Shown here: piece after piece, positions 1 through 11,815 of the stretch
How positions within the stretch are numbered: the first letter of the stretch is position 1
How the letters are laid out: each line of letters opens with the position of its first letter
Assembly (NCBI GenBank): GCA_963682055.1
Contig: OY821740.1
Location: 13,788,814 to 13,852,813, forward strand
DNA: 64,000 nt
Direction of reading: 5' to 3'
Origin: Primula veris
Taxonomy: Eukaryota; Streptophyta; Magnoliopsida; Ericales; Primulaceae
Position numbers and translations under genes: made by a program
The notes under the pieces: generated by a model
Told to the model about the DNA's origin: nothing
What the model saw: the letters and a program-made list of their open reading frames with translations, nothing else
Databases searched by the model: none

Positions 1-1639
1 AAAATTGTATCGAAACATAACACAAAACCAAACTCAACGTATTTGAAATAAATTAAACTTCTCGAAACGAAACACTTTATTAAAAATCATAAAAAAGAAA
101 AAAAAAACGCATTCCTTTCCGGCACCTTTCTGTTCATCACACCTTAAACAAAAGGACGGTTTCGGCTACTAGGCTGCCGACCCTATCTACACAACAAAAG
201 CTTCCTAGCTCCTAGATCACAATTAAATACCCAAAACTCACAATAAAAAAGTTTATGAACACCTAAATTAGAAGAACCCAATCACCTAAATTAAAAGAAC
301 CCAATCACCTAAATTAAAAAAAAAAAAAAGGACATGCAAAGGAAAAACAAGAAAAAGAACCATATATACATAGAAAACAGACAAACAAAGAAAACAACTC
401 AAAAGATACAGATCCTGGTAAATAAATTATCAGATACAGATCAAAGCAAGATTGGAAATTTATGAAAAGAAATTACCAATTATCTTCTGGGTTGTTTTTA
501 TTTTTTGCAATAAAAGTGCAGTTGAGAAGACAGGTTCCTTTTTTCTAGGTTTTGAGAATACTGTAAATACCCAAACCCAGAATTAGCAGAGACAAAACAT
601 TTATTAAATAAAGAAAAAGTAAAATTACTGGAGTACAAAATAACGCCTGAGAGTTTTATTAAAATCAATACCCCATAATCTATGTGATATTTTTCTAATT
701 GCCCCGAAATATATTTTGAGTTTGGAAATTTATATGTATTTATCTGGTTTTTGTCAGTTTACTCCCTTTTCAACCTCTAATTTAACATAATACTAAATTT
801 GTATTCTTTATTCTCTTTTATGTAATACTTTATTTGCTAATATATTTTCTTGATAACTACTATGTAAGCCCATAAAGTCTTTATTAGGTAAATAGTCTAT
901 CAGTCCCAAATTACAGTGTTTTGTTGGTAGCTTAACTAATTTTAAAAAATCGACTTGAGTGAAGTTGTATTTATTCGTATTGTATATTCTTTTAATCAAA
1001 TCAATATACAATGTTTTTAAACAAAATCTAAAGAAACGAGAGCATCTACAACGCTCACCTTAACTTTCTTTTAATATCATATTATAGTCAATAGCAACTT
1101 TTTATAGTTAACACGTGTCATGTAATCACATGTCAGTGTTATACGTTAAAGTTGTTTTGTCAGTGTTATACGTTAAAGTTGCTTTAAAGTTAACAACAAA
1201 ACTAGCAAGTTTTATGTTGTTCATGGATGATTCAATTTCTCAAATTTTTGTTTTCGTCTGTATTTAAAGTTACGTTTCATATCAAAAGTTATAACAAACG
1301 GACCATGAACATATAATATTGTAAAAAAAATAATACTATAAAATAGAGTATCTGTTGTTGAAGACAAATAGATGTTAAAGATAAAATGTGTAGATAGAGT
1401 TTAAATGATAATGTTTTGCATATGTAGCAACTTTAACTCAAAAAAAAAAAAAAAGGTTAACTAACCATTGCATATGCATTATTTAGTTAACTTTATCATT
1501 TTTTGAGTAATGTAATTTAGTAAACTTCCAAGTAAATTGAGAATTACCAAAACAGAATAATTACCAAATAAATTGTGACGGATCTGAGTATTTACTATCT
1601 AACTTGCATTTTGGCTATAGTTGCATAGATATAAAAACA
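1..1639. other. AT-rich intergenic DNA, no gene seen
   Basis: I see no coding exon here on either strand. The stretch is AT-rich, with homopolymer A-runs (for example near 94-108, 318-330 and 1440-1455). Around 1110-1190 there is a short direct duplication, with the words TGTCAGTGTTATACGTTAAAG and a near copy about 30 bases further on. The short open frames in this part show no family resemblance. Confidence 0.6.
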
Positions 1640-1942
1640 CTAGTAATTGTGTGTCACGCTCTGCGTGTGAGACGCGTAATACGATAAAATTTAGAAAATA
1701 ATTGTAGTTATGATACAAATAGTTGGAGAATAAAAAAAAAAGTATAAGATAAGAAGACTCAAAAGAATTTTGAGAGCTTAAATATGGATAAAAAGTGTTA
1801 TTAGTTATTACTTTTTCTCTATTTTTTATGAGAATATGGTATTGTGGTAATTAATAAAAAAGTGTAAGGGTATTTTTGGAAAAAAATGGCAAAATTTGAC
1901 AGGCTCAACAAATCTTAGGTTGACTTATTATAATAGTATAGA
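1640..1942 (-). mobile_element. Short non-autonomous Helitron
   Basis: Read on the minus strand, the element starts at 1942 with TCTATACTATTATAATAAG and ends at 1640 with CTAG. These are the TC...CTRR ends of Helitrons. About a dozen bases before the 3' end there is a small hairpin (CACGC, loop, GCGTG). The host bases either side are A and T, the usual A|T Helitron target. Length is 303 bp with no coding capacity, so it would have to be moved in trans. Related but more decayed sequence occurs near 34.3-34.5 kb and 35.48-35.83 kb. Confidence 0.75.
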
Positions 1943-2162
1943 TTATAATCTACTATTTGGCATAAAAATTTCCAAACTTACCACAAAATAATCAAAAGAA
2001 TAAATAAATAAATAATAATATATTGATGTTAGACACATAACATGCACACAACTCTCACATTCTCTATTTAATAAAAAACATATTTATCCCTCCAAATATA
2101 CATAAAATACAATATATAATTTGATAAACCAAAATATAAATATTCAACATAATAAAAATTCA

Positions 2163-2486
2163 GCCTACTAAAAACTCAAATAAAAATATAGTAAAACCCT
2201 AGTTAACCCTACCCTAAATTTAAATATTAATTAAAAATAAAAAAAATTATTAAATTTAGTATTACTAATATATATATATAACTCACTCCATACATGTATA
2301 TTTGGAAAGATAAAAATGTATTTTTTAACAAAAATATATTATTATATATGTAAGTGAGTCTGCACTACATGCAAGGGAGTGTGAGCCTATTAAAAACTCA
2401 AATAAAAATATAATAGAAACCTAATTAACCCTATCATAAATTTAAATATTAATTAAAAATAAGAAAAAATATTAAATTTAGTATTA

Positions 2487-2525
<39 letters not shown>

Positions 2526-2640
2526 CTCACTCCATACATATATATTTGGAAGGATAAAAATGTATTTTTTAACAAAAATATATTATTATATATGTAAGTA
2601 ATGAGTGTGCAATGCAAAGAGAGTGTTAAGGAGTGACAAA
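2163..2640. repeat. Tandem duplication, period about 222 bp, with TA microsatellite
   Basis: Two similar copies lie head-to-tail, beginning CCTACTAAAAACTCAAA near 2164 and CCTATTAAAAACTCAAA near 2386. Both contain the words AACTCACTCCATACAT and AAAAATGTATTTTTTAAC. The second copy has an expanded (TA)n run at about 2489-2524, longer than the matching run in the first copy. I see no coding potential. Confidence 0.8.
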
Positions 2641-3076
2641 GTTGTTTTACAAAAAACTTCATCAACGAGTGATTTCAATTTTAGACTCCAAAGAAGGTAA
2701 TTTTTCAGCTTAAGAAATGCAGCTGAACAAATACTTAATCTAGACATAAAGTGAAATATCATATGTAATCAAAACTAAGTCATCTACGATACAACAAGAT
2801 CAGTAGCGATAAAAATAAGTCAAGAGTAGAATGCAATGCATTAATATCCAGCAACAGGCAAGAATGACAAAGGTTCTCGAGATTCATCCAACAATGACCG
2901 CGAGTTCCAGGAAAGAACTCAAATGCTGACAGAGAAAAATTCCACAATGTTCCAACATTTCACAATATAAGGCTAAGTATATCAAATTTACAATTGTTAA
3001 GAGCTCAAGCGACAAGACAAAATATCAAGAAAAAATGTCTATAAAAACTTGAGTTCTCATCCGTAAGTAGCGAATT

Positions 3077-6000
3077 TCAGTAACTTGATTTCTCTGCAAT
3101 CTTAATCTCTTCTTGAAGAGTTCCATAAAGCTTTTCAACAACATTCAACAAAAAAGTGTCTGCACCATGTTTTGCCAACAAGGAAATGGCCACAGGAAGA
3201 TTGTCATACACTCCTAGTGGTATACTAACCTGCCATTAGTCCAACAGAATCAACATAAGTTCACCAAAGAGACAGGATTACATATTATGTGTAATAAGTT
3301 TGAGAGAGAGAGAGAACCTGGCAGAATCCGGATACCCCCGCAACAGACAACAAGCTAAAAGCCCTAGAACGAAAGGTCTCTAACGATGTTGGCTCTGTTT
3401 GTAACTTTGGAGGAGGCCCAGGAACCGTAGGGAGAGCTAAAATACCATTATCCTACACGATTAACAAATCATTCCAACTTATATCAGTTTCCCAGTGTAA
3501 TATTCTACCCTTCAACCTCTGCATATAACAAAGAGACCTTAAGGTACATGGTATATATGCTATAAGAGGAGCATTTCTATGACTACAGCTAGGATTGCAA
3601 GGCCCCCGGGAAGGAAGTAGGTGCAGATAGTCGGGAGCTTAGCCCCTCCCATTTTGATTTTTTTTTGTCCATGCATCTTGACTAAATTCTTTAAAATTAT
3701 CTAGAATACCAACCCATCCCATTTAAGTTTTCTGGTTCCGTGCTTAATATGCGTATTACCACTTTAAGTTGGCCACAAAACTATTATTCATCATCGGACA
3801 AAAAATATTTAAGCAAAAGTTAAGGACGTCAGCCAAATAGTTAATGGAATGACTGGCCCAAAAACAAGTCACATTGACACAACACGTAATATGTTTCCAA
3901 GACAAAACTATGCTCAAACAGCTAAATGGTAATTTAGTGGACGGGATTTAGAGCCTACGATGGTTCAAAAGTGTTTTACTTTAGCACAAATTTGGAACTG
4001 GTATATCCGAATTGATAGGTCCAGTTTAAGTTTAAGAAGGTTTGCATGTTGTGCGAGTAGCTGTGCGTGCTTTTAGGCACACACTTGTATTTTTGTGTCA
4101 CAGAGAGAGAGTGAGAAAGGGTACCCCTAGAAGATCTGCCAGAGCAGCACGCAGTTCATCTCTCACGGTGCGGCAGGCATCAACATTTTCATCCAATGAA
4201 AGGACAGCTTCCCAAATCCGTTCGGATAACCCCGGACCAAGATCAGGTTTGGTGGATTTCACCCACTCACCATGATTATTCTTAAACTCGTATCTGGGCT
4301 CAGTAAAAGAAAGTTATTTAACTCATAGAACTTAGGCAGCAGGAAAGTGGGAAAATAGAGTAGGCAAATTTTGTGAAATCCAATACCTTTGGAGTATCCT
4401 CATGGCACTTGAAAGTGCTACTAAGGATGGTATATTGTAATCTTGACTTTTAAGTCCTTCACCCATAAAAAGCTTCAAGCTTGGAACTTTTTCCTGGACA
4501 TATTCCCCAAGGTTTGCATACTTTACGATAGAACCTGCATTAAAAAAAGTTTGAGTTAAATCTCAGCAAATAGATAAGTCAGAGTACATGAGCTTTATTT
4601 CATCCGTCAAAGATAGTATTTTTTGACTGCTTGTGTATATCTACTTTATCAGAAATTTCACGATTTAGAAAGAATTGAGTTTAAGAGTTGAAATTAGCAA
4701 GCAACCGTATAATAATCTTTTAATGGGGAATCGCAAACAAGTGATTAATTCCTATAGAATATAAGTACAAAATAGGCTAATTATATCAAATGTTACTACG
4801 ATTTGCCCGATTTCCTGCTCATCCTCTGCTGAATAGTGGCAAATCCATCCTCAAATTTTGAATTTTAGTCAAAATGCGAAAAGCATATCATGACCTTTTT
4901 TCCTAACGAAATAAATAAATAAAGGCTACAAAGCTACGTACAGTCGACTGAGTGTAAACTCTTTAGAATTTGACTACATCGGTGACGCATGTTGAGATAA
5001 GATCAATTTACTAACCCCCAAATACTTTCTCCACTGAGTTGAGAAGAAGTGTAGTTACTCTATGAACTGGGATGCTGAGAAGTTGGAAACAATCTTTAGG
5101 AATTATGATATTGCTAGGCCTAACCGAATCAACCTCTGGTGAAGGTAATAACACCCGCCCAACTCTTCCCAGTATTTCAGCATCTCTAGCAAACCAACCT
5201 GTAACAAGGAAGTCGTGTCAGAATAATTATTTCTATTAACTCCCAGAACTGAAAACTTTATTCGTAAATGTAAAATTAACTAGTTATTAAACAGACAATA
5301 ATCATTAATCAGATTTAAGTGGAAATTTAAGAAGGCTGCCATGATAGTAACAACTTGATAATCTGTTCAAGGATCTTTACATTTTCAGTTGTCACATACT
5401 CACATATGTTTTAAACAGAAAACTAACTTGTCAGTCAATTCAAGAATTTAAAAAGAAAAAATAATTATAGTCGGTCTAGGTACCTATGAAGAAACCATTT
5501 ACTAGTCCAGATGAAAAATGAAAGTTATGGAAGGTGCCCCAAACTTGATGAATTTCTTGTTCTGATAAATTGCGTTCAGCTATTTGAAGAGACAACTTAG
5601 GAGAAACAATCTAAAATACGGCTGTGGTAATAAAAGGTATACCGAGATTGGAAAAACCTAATAATGTATACTCACACAGAATTGAACATCTCTCTCACCC
5701 ATTGTTTTGATGGCATAACTCTTCAAGTCATGAGTTATTCAAAGTGAAATTATGCCTTAGTTGAAGAGGTACCAAATATTTCTTAATTTAGGAGATAAAG
5801 TTCAATCCACAGGATCAAGTAGTGAAGGAAAAATAGATGTGACCTCACCTACAGTATCAAAACTCTGAGCCATGGGAATGACCCCAACAGTTGAAACAAC
5901 ACCATGAGATGGTCGAATCCCCATGATTCCACAAAACGCTGAGGGGACTCTAACACTTCCTCCCGTGTCAGTACCTGCAATTTGTTTGAATTATTTACAA

Positions 6001-7946
6001 AACAAAACATTCCATATTTTATAGTATAATATCTTAAACTGTAGCAAAATTTCACCTAAGGAAAAATCTACAAGCCTTGCACCAACTGCAACAGCTGAGC
6101 CACTGGAAGATCCACCAGGGATACGATCTGGCGAACAAGGATTTTTCGGAGTCCCATAGTGTTTATTTTCTCCATTTATACTGGAAAAATAATATCATTT
6201 CATTTGTCTTGCTGCAGATATGTACACCACAATCTCTATTTCATTGTTTAAAATGAAAGAACTAATTGCAGTCATATCGCGACGCAAAAGCTAATACTTT
6301 CTATTATTATTGTTATAGACTAAAAAGTGTCGGATATGCTTCTGGAAAACTGTGTTCCGGGTCTGAAGACTGAATTGGGGCAGGAAACGCATCTTATTAT
6401 AGTTAACTCTGGAAAACCTTTTTTTTTTTTTATGAGATATTGTTGTTTAATATCTCTACTAAAAGCTTCTGTTGATGGTTTCAGACTTCTTTACATGCAA
6501 TTTACTGTTCCGTTTATCATCTTTTTGCCTTGATAAGCATTTATTAAAAAGAAGAAGTAAAGTGTTGATAATGCCAACATAAGCATAAGCAAACAAACAA
6601 AACAAGCCACCATATCACACATGTCAAATACTACAAAGTTTAGTTTCAAATATCAACACTAGCCAGTAGCCACCAAATTTATTTATTTCTTGTTTGTAAA
6701 AGAAGAAGTTCAGATATCAATTATTCTAGTCGGGACTACTTTTTCCTTAGCTGAAATTTAGTGAAATAAGAAGGCTGTTTAAACTCCAACCTATATGCCA
6801 TTTCATCCATGACAGTTCTGCCCGTACATACAGCACCAGCTCTTAATAGAGCCAAAACAGTCGGAGATGATGATGTCGCAGCTGAATGAGTTTTCATCCA
6901 ATCAGGATTCCCAAAACTGGAAACATATCCATCCATGTCAAATCTGCATTGAATTCATAAAACATGACTAAGTGCTTTTAAGTAGTACTTAGTATTGGTG
7001 AAACATAAAATTCTATCACACCAACTCAGTAAGTCATAACAATAGCATACTGTTTTCAAAACTCTATCATACCAACACACTAAGTCATAACAATAGCATA
7101 CTATTTTCAACGTATTTAATCCTTTTCATTAGCACCATAATTTCTTGTAGTCCAGTTTTGTTCGCATTTGTATTCTCAGTGGCTTGAAGACAGAAATGAA
7201 GCTTGAAAAACTTCATTGAGGTAATCAGTGGCGGAGCTAGGATCCACGTATGGGGTGTTAAATTTCAAATGATCTTTTTTGTTCGTATGAAGAAGGCTAA
7301 AACCTGTAATGTTTTGTTGATATGCATGGTAAAAAATCGATTTTTTCGTAATATGGGGGTGCGACCTCCACTCTCCAGCCTACTCGTAGCTCCTCCTAGT
7401 TGTTATTCATTCAGATTATACCAAAAAAATAAAAAATCGATTCAGCAAATCTTCTCTCCGAATGCAAACTGATCATGACTAGCATCAGTACAGAAAGTCT
7501 ATAAACAACAATCAAAGGCAACCTGCAAATACGTGTTCGCTCAAAGACTAAAACCAAACAACCCAATATGCAAAGATTTAAGATTCAGCTGAATTTTACT
7601 CAACCAAAAACTTAAAAATCAAAACATGTTTTTTCCATAATAACTTTTTTTTGTTTATTCTGTTAGCTACCAACTCAGTTTCCATAATAACTGTTTGAGA
7701 AAAAAAAAAGAGAGTCTACTTTACCAAACAAAATGCTCTAGATTAACCCATGATATAATATTAGCAAAGACAGTAAAAAGAAGAGTGAACAGAATATAAC
7801 AAGGTAAAAACTAAAAAAAAAAGAGTGGACATACATATCTTTAACTGCGAAAGAGAGACCCTTTAGAGGAAGATCTTTTTCAGTTAAAGACGGATTTTGA
7901 ATAATAAACGTCTCCATGAAAGCTCCATTCCCACATGCTACAGACA

Positions 7947-7947
<1 letters not shown>
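3077..7947 (-). CDS. AMI1: Amidase of the AMI1 type (indole-3-acetamide hydrolase)
   Basis: Nine exons (minus strand, 5' to 3'): 7835-7947, 6791-6943, 6056-6180, 5849-5974, 5016-5198, 4387-4534, 4125-4293, 3318-3452, 3077-3229. They join in phase to 434 aa, close to the roughly 425 aa I recall for Arabidopsis AMI1. Seen: the amidase-signature catalytic set, Lys36 (FAVKD), Ser113 in [12 protein letters not shown] and Ser137 in GTDTGGSVR. This is the same numbering I recall for Arabidopsis AMI1. Other conserved stretches are GFCQVSIPLG and [10 protein letters not shown]. Known of the family: AMI1 hydrolyses indole-3-acetamide to the auxin indole-3-acetic acid and ammonia in the cytosol or nucleus. 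There is no signal peptide and no TPR tail, which argues against the related TOC64 proteins. The start ATG lies just after a CT/TA microsatellite. Intron 1 carries a MITE-like insertion (7226-7402). The substrate is inferred from similarity; another amide is possible. Confidence 0.93.
7226..7402. mobile_element. Small MITE-like insertion in intron 1 of the amidase gene
   Basis: The left end CAGTGGCGGAGCTAGGA is matched imperfectly and in inverted orientation by GTAGCTCCTCCTAGTTG at the right end. This gives decayed terminal inverted repeats on an element of about 177 bp. The TGGCGGAGCTAGGA word is a common plant dispersed-repeat end. I found no clear target duplication, so the superfamily is left open (hAT-like is possible). 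Confidence 0.5.
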
Positions 7948-7980
<33 letters not shown>

Positions 7981-8297
7981 ATATTATATATGAATATGAT
8001 AATATGAATGTATTCAACTCTTATCTATCTCTGTGGAATGAATATCTATGAACTGAAAGTGCAGAGTAATCATTTGTAACAAGTGTACTTCGAAAGAGTT
8101 ACAAAGTGGATAATTTAACTAACGGTGCTTATGTTTTATTTAAAGTTCTAAATGATTCCCAAGTTTGGTTTAAAATACTAGTAGAAACTAGTTGTTTACA
8201 AGTGACATTTATTAGTTATTAGAGTATTATGGAGGAAGATTCGTTAAATATTAGAGGAGTCTTTAGTTTGTTTTGGCATAGTTAATGATTATAATTA

Positions 8298-8620
8298 AGG
8301 GTAAATTTTGGATTGGTCCATGAAAACAAAAGTATTTAAGGATTGGTCCATGAAATTGAAACTAATTAAGGATTGGTCCATTTCCCCTAACTAACCAATA
8401 AAAATGTAAAAAATCAAAAAAAATAAAAAAATTCCAGAAAATAAAAATACAAAAATGCAAAAATAAAAAAAATATGAAAAAATGCAAAAAAAATTAAAAG
8501 AGGCAAAACCCCGAAAAAATATGATTTTTTTTTTTAAAAATCCCAAAAAATAAAAAAAAAATCTCATAAAATCAACAAAAATCTAAAATCAACAAAATCC
8601 AAAAACGCAAAAAAAAAAAC
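8298..8620 (+). repeat. Left inverted arm of the foldback element
   Basis: The arm starts AGGGTAAATTTTGGATTGG and carries three GGATTGGTCCA boxes spaced 30 bases apart. It then runs through A-rich DNA (AAAATCAAAAAAAATAAAAA) to GAGGCAAAACCCCGAAAAAA and AAAACGCAAAAAAAAAAACAG. The reverse complement of 11810-12099 follows the same order of words with small indels. Confidence 0.85.
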
Positions 8621-11600
8621 AGTCTGAACTATTTTAAATCATTTTAAAAACAGTCTGAACCATTTTAAGTCATTTTAAAAACAGTCTTAACCAAAAACAG
8701 TCTGAACCAAAAACAGTCTAAACTTTTTTAAGTCATTTTAAAAACAGTCTGAACTGTTTTTTTTTAAAAACAGTCTGAACTATTTTTTTTTAAAAACAGT
8801 CCCGACTGTTTTTTTTTAAAAACAGTCCCGACTGTTTTTTTTTAAACAGTCCGGACTGTTTTTTTTTTAAAACAGTCCGCACTGTTTTTTTTTAAAAAAG
8901 CCCCGACCGCACTGTTTTTTTAAAAACAGTCCGCACTGTTTTTTTTAAAAACAGTCCGGACTGTTTTTTTTTTTAAAACAGTCCGGTCTGTTTTTTTTTT
9001 TTAAACCAGTCCGGACAGTTTTTTTTTAAAACAGTCCGAACTGTTTTTTTTAAAACAGTCCGAACTGTTTTTTTTTCAAAACAGTCCGAACTGTTTTTTT
9101 TTCAAAACAGTCCGAACTGTTTTTTTTCAAAACAGTCTGAACTTTTTTTTTAAAAAAACAGTCTGAACTGTTTTTTTTAAACAGTCGGAACTGTTTTTTT
9201 TTAAAACAATCCGGACTGTTTTTTTTAAAACAGTCCGCACTGTTTTTTTAAAACAGTCCGCACTGTTTTTTTTTAAAGCAGTCCGGACTGTTTTTTTTAA
9301 AAACAGTCCGGACTGTTTTTTTTTAAAAACAGTTAAAACAGTCCGGACTGTTTTTTTTTAAAACAGTTAAAACAGTTCGGACTGTTATTTTTTAAAACAG
9401 TCCGGACTGTTTTTTTTTAAAACAGTGCGAACTGTTTTTTTTTTAAAACAGTGCGAACTATTTTTTTTTTAAAACAGTGCGAACTGTTTTTTTTTTAAAG
9501 CAGTCCGGACTGTTTTTTTTTAAAAACAGTCCGCACTGTTTTTTTTTAAAACAGCCCGGACCGCACTGTTTTTTTTAAAACAGTCCGGACTGTTTTTTTT
9601 AAAACAGTCCGGACTGTTTTTTTTTTTTTTAAAACAGTCCGGACTGTTTTTTTTTTTAAAACAGTCCGAACTGTTTTTTTTTAAAAACAGTCCGAACTGT
9701 TTTTTTTTAAAAACAGTCCGAACTGTTTTTTTTTAAAAACAGTCCGAACTGTTTTTTTTTAAAACAGTCCGAACTGTTTTTTTTTCAAAACAGTCCGAAC
9801 TGTTTTTTTTCAAAACAGTCTGAACTTTTTTTTTAAAAAAACAGTCTGAACTGTTTTTTTTTAAAAACAGTCTGAACTATTTTTAAGTCATTTTAAAAAC
9901 AGTCTGAACTATTTTAAAAACAGTCTGAACTGTTTTTTTTAAACAGTCTGAACTGTTTTTTTTAAACAGTCTGAACTGTTTTTTTTTTAAAACAGTCCGG
10001 ACTGTTTTTTTTAAAACAGTCCGCACTGTTTTTTTAAAACAGTCCGGACTGTTTTTTTTTAAAAACAGTTAAAACAGTCCGGACTGTTTTTTTTTACAAA
10101 CAGTCCGGACTGTTTTTTTTTTAAAACAGTCCGGACTGTTTTTTTTTTAAAACAGTCCGGACTGTTTTTTTTTAAAACAGTGCGAACTGTTTTTTTTTTA
10201 AAACAGTGGGAACTGTTTTTTTTTTTAAAACAGTCCGGACTGTTTTTTTTTAAAAACAGTCCGCACTGTTTTTTTTTAAAAACAGTCCGCACTGTTTTTT
10301 TTTAAAACAGCCCGGACCGCACTGTTTTTTTTAAAACATCCCGGACCGCACTGTTTTTTTTAAAACAGTCCGGACTGTTTTTTTTTTAAAAACAGTCCGG
10401 ACTGTTTTTTTTTTTTAAAACAGTCCGCACTGTTTTTTTTTAAAACAGCCCGGACCGCACTGTTTTTTTTAAAACAGTCCGCACTGTTTTTTTTTTAAAA
10501 ACAGTCCGGACTGTTTTTTTTTTTTTAAAACAGTCCGTACTGTTTTTTTTTAAAACAGTCCGAACTGTTTTTTTTTAAAAACAGTCCGAACTGTTTTTTT
10601 TTAAAACAGTTCGGACTGTTTTTTTTTAAAAACAGTCCGGACTGTTTTTTTTTCAAAACAGTCCGGACTGTTTTTTTTTTTTAAAACAGCGCGGACTGTT
10701 TTTTTTAAAACAGCCCGGACCGTTTTTTTTTAAAAACAGTCCGCACTGTTTTTTTTTAAAAACAGTCCGGACTGTTTTTTTTTTAAAAACAGTCCGGACT
10801 GTTTTTTTTTTTTTTAAAACAGTCCGGACTGTTTTTTTTTAAAACAGTCTGAACTTTTTTTAAAAAAAAACAGTCTAAACTGTTTTTTTTTTAAAAAACA
10901 GTCTGAACTATTTTTAAGTCATTTTAAAAACAGTCTGAACTATTTTTTTTTAAACAGTCCGGACTGTTTTTTTTTAAAACAGTCCGGACTGTTTTTTTTT
11001 AAAACAGACCGGACTGTTTTTTTTTAAAAACAGTTAAAACAGTCCGGACTGTTATTTTTTAAAACAGTCCGGACTGTTTTTTTTGTTCAAACAGTCCGGA
11101 TTGTTTTTTTTAAAAACAGTCCGGACTGTTTTTTTTAAAACAGTCTGAACTGGTTTTTTTTAAAAACAGTCTGAACTTTTTTTTTAAAAAAACAGTCTGA
11201 ACTGTTTTTTTTTAAAAACAGTCTGAACTATTTTTAAGTCATTTTAAAAACAGTCGGAACTGTTTTTTTTTAAACAGTCCGGACTGTTTTTTTTTAAAAC
11301 AGTCCGGACTGTTTTTTTTTAAAACAGTCCGGACTGTTTTTTTTTAAAAACAGTTAAAACAGTCCGGACTGTTATTTTTTAAAACAGTCCGGACTGTTTT
11401 TTTTAAAAACAGTCCGAACTTTTTTTTTTTTAAAACAGTGCGAACTGTTTTTTTTTTAAAACAGTGCGAACTGTTTTTTTTTTCAAAACAGTGCGAACTT
11501 TTTATTTTTTCAAAACAGTCCGAACTGTTTTATTTTTCAAAACAGTCCGAACTGTTTTTTTTTTCAAAACAGTCCGAACTGTTTTTTTTCAAAACAGTCC

Positions 11601-11815
11601 GAACTGTTTTGAAAAAAAAAACAGTCCGAACTGTTTTTTTTAAAAACAGTCCGAACTGTTTTTTTTTAAACAGTCTGAACTTTGTTTTTTTAAAAACAAC
11701 AGTCTGAACTATTTTTAAGTCATTTTAAAAACAGACTGAACTATTTTAAAAACAGACTGAACTATTTTCAAAACAGTCTGAACTATTTTAAAAACAGTCT
11801 GAACTGTTTTTTTTT
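8612..11815 (+). repeat. Tandem array of a short palindromic unit
   Basis: About 3.2 kb is built of the unit AAAACAGTCCGGACTG followed by 6-12 T. The idealised core AAAACAGTCCGGACTGTTTT is a perfect 20-bp palindrome. At about 24-30 bp per unit I estimate 110-130 units (not counted exactly). Variants are CAGTCCGCACTG, CAGTCCGAACTG, CAGTGCGAACTG, CAGTCTGAACTG and a longer CAGCCCGGACCGCACTG. The TCTGAAC form is commonest at both edges and CCGG forms commonest inside. The T-run is nearly always longer than the following A-run on the plus strand, so the array has one direction. Blocks repeat at higher order: CAGTCTGAAC followed by a long T/A run recurs near 9131, 9820, 10851 and 11168. Confidence 0.95.

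Noticed and set aside
2195..2225. Possible interstitial telomere (AACCCTAGTTAACCCTACCCTAAA)
   Set aside because: Only a few loose CCCTAA-like words within an AT-rich duplication; no array.
5480..5640. Possible extra amidase exon
   Set aside because: Exons at 5849-5974 and 5016-5198 join in phase at FDTVGWFARD, which is the conserved order, leaving no room for it.
10059..10292. Open frame on the minus strand with repeated KKNSPDCFKKK
   Set aside because: It is a by-product of the palindromic array; the repeat length drifts and no homology or start context supports a gene.
11438..11707. Open frame on the plus strand with repeated SKQSELFFF
   Set aside because: The same array read in another frame; no protein is expected.
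8612..11815. CRISPR-like array of palindromic repeats
   Set aside because: There are no unique spacers; the intervals are only T and A runs, and the surroundings are plant nuclear DNA.
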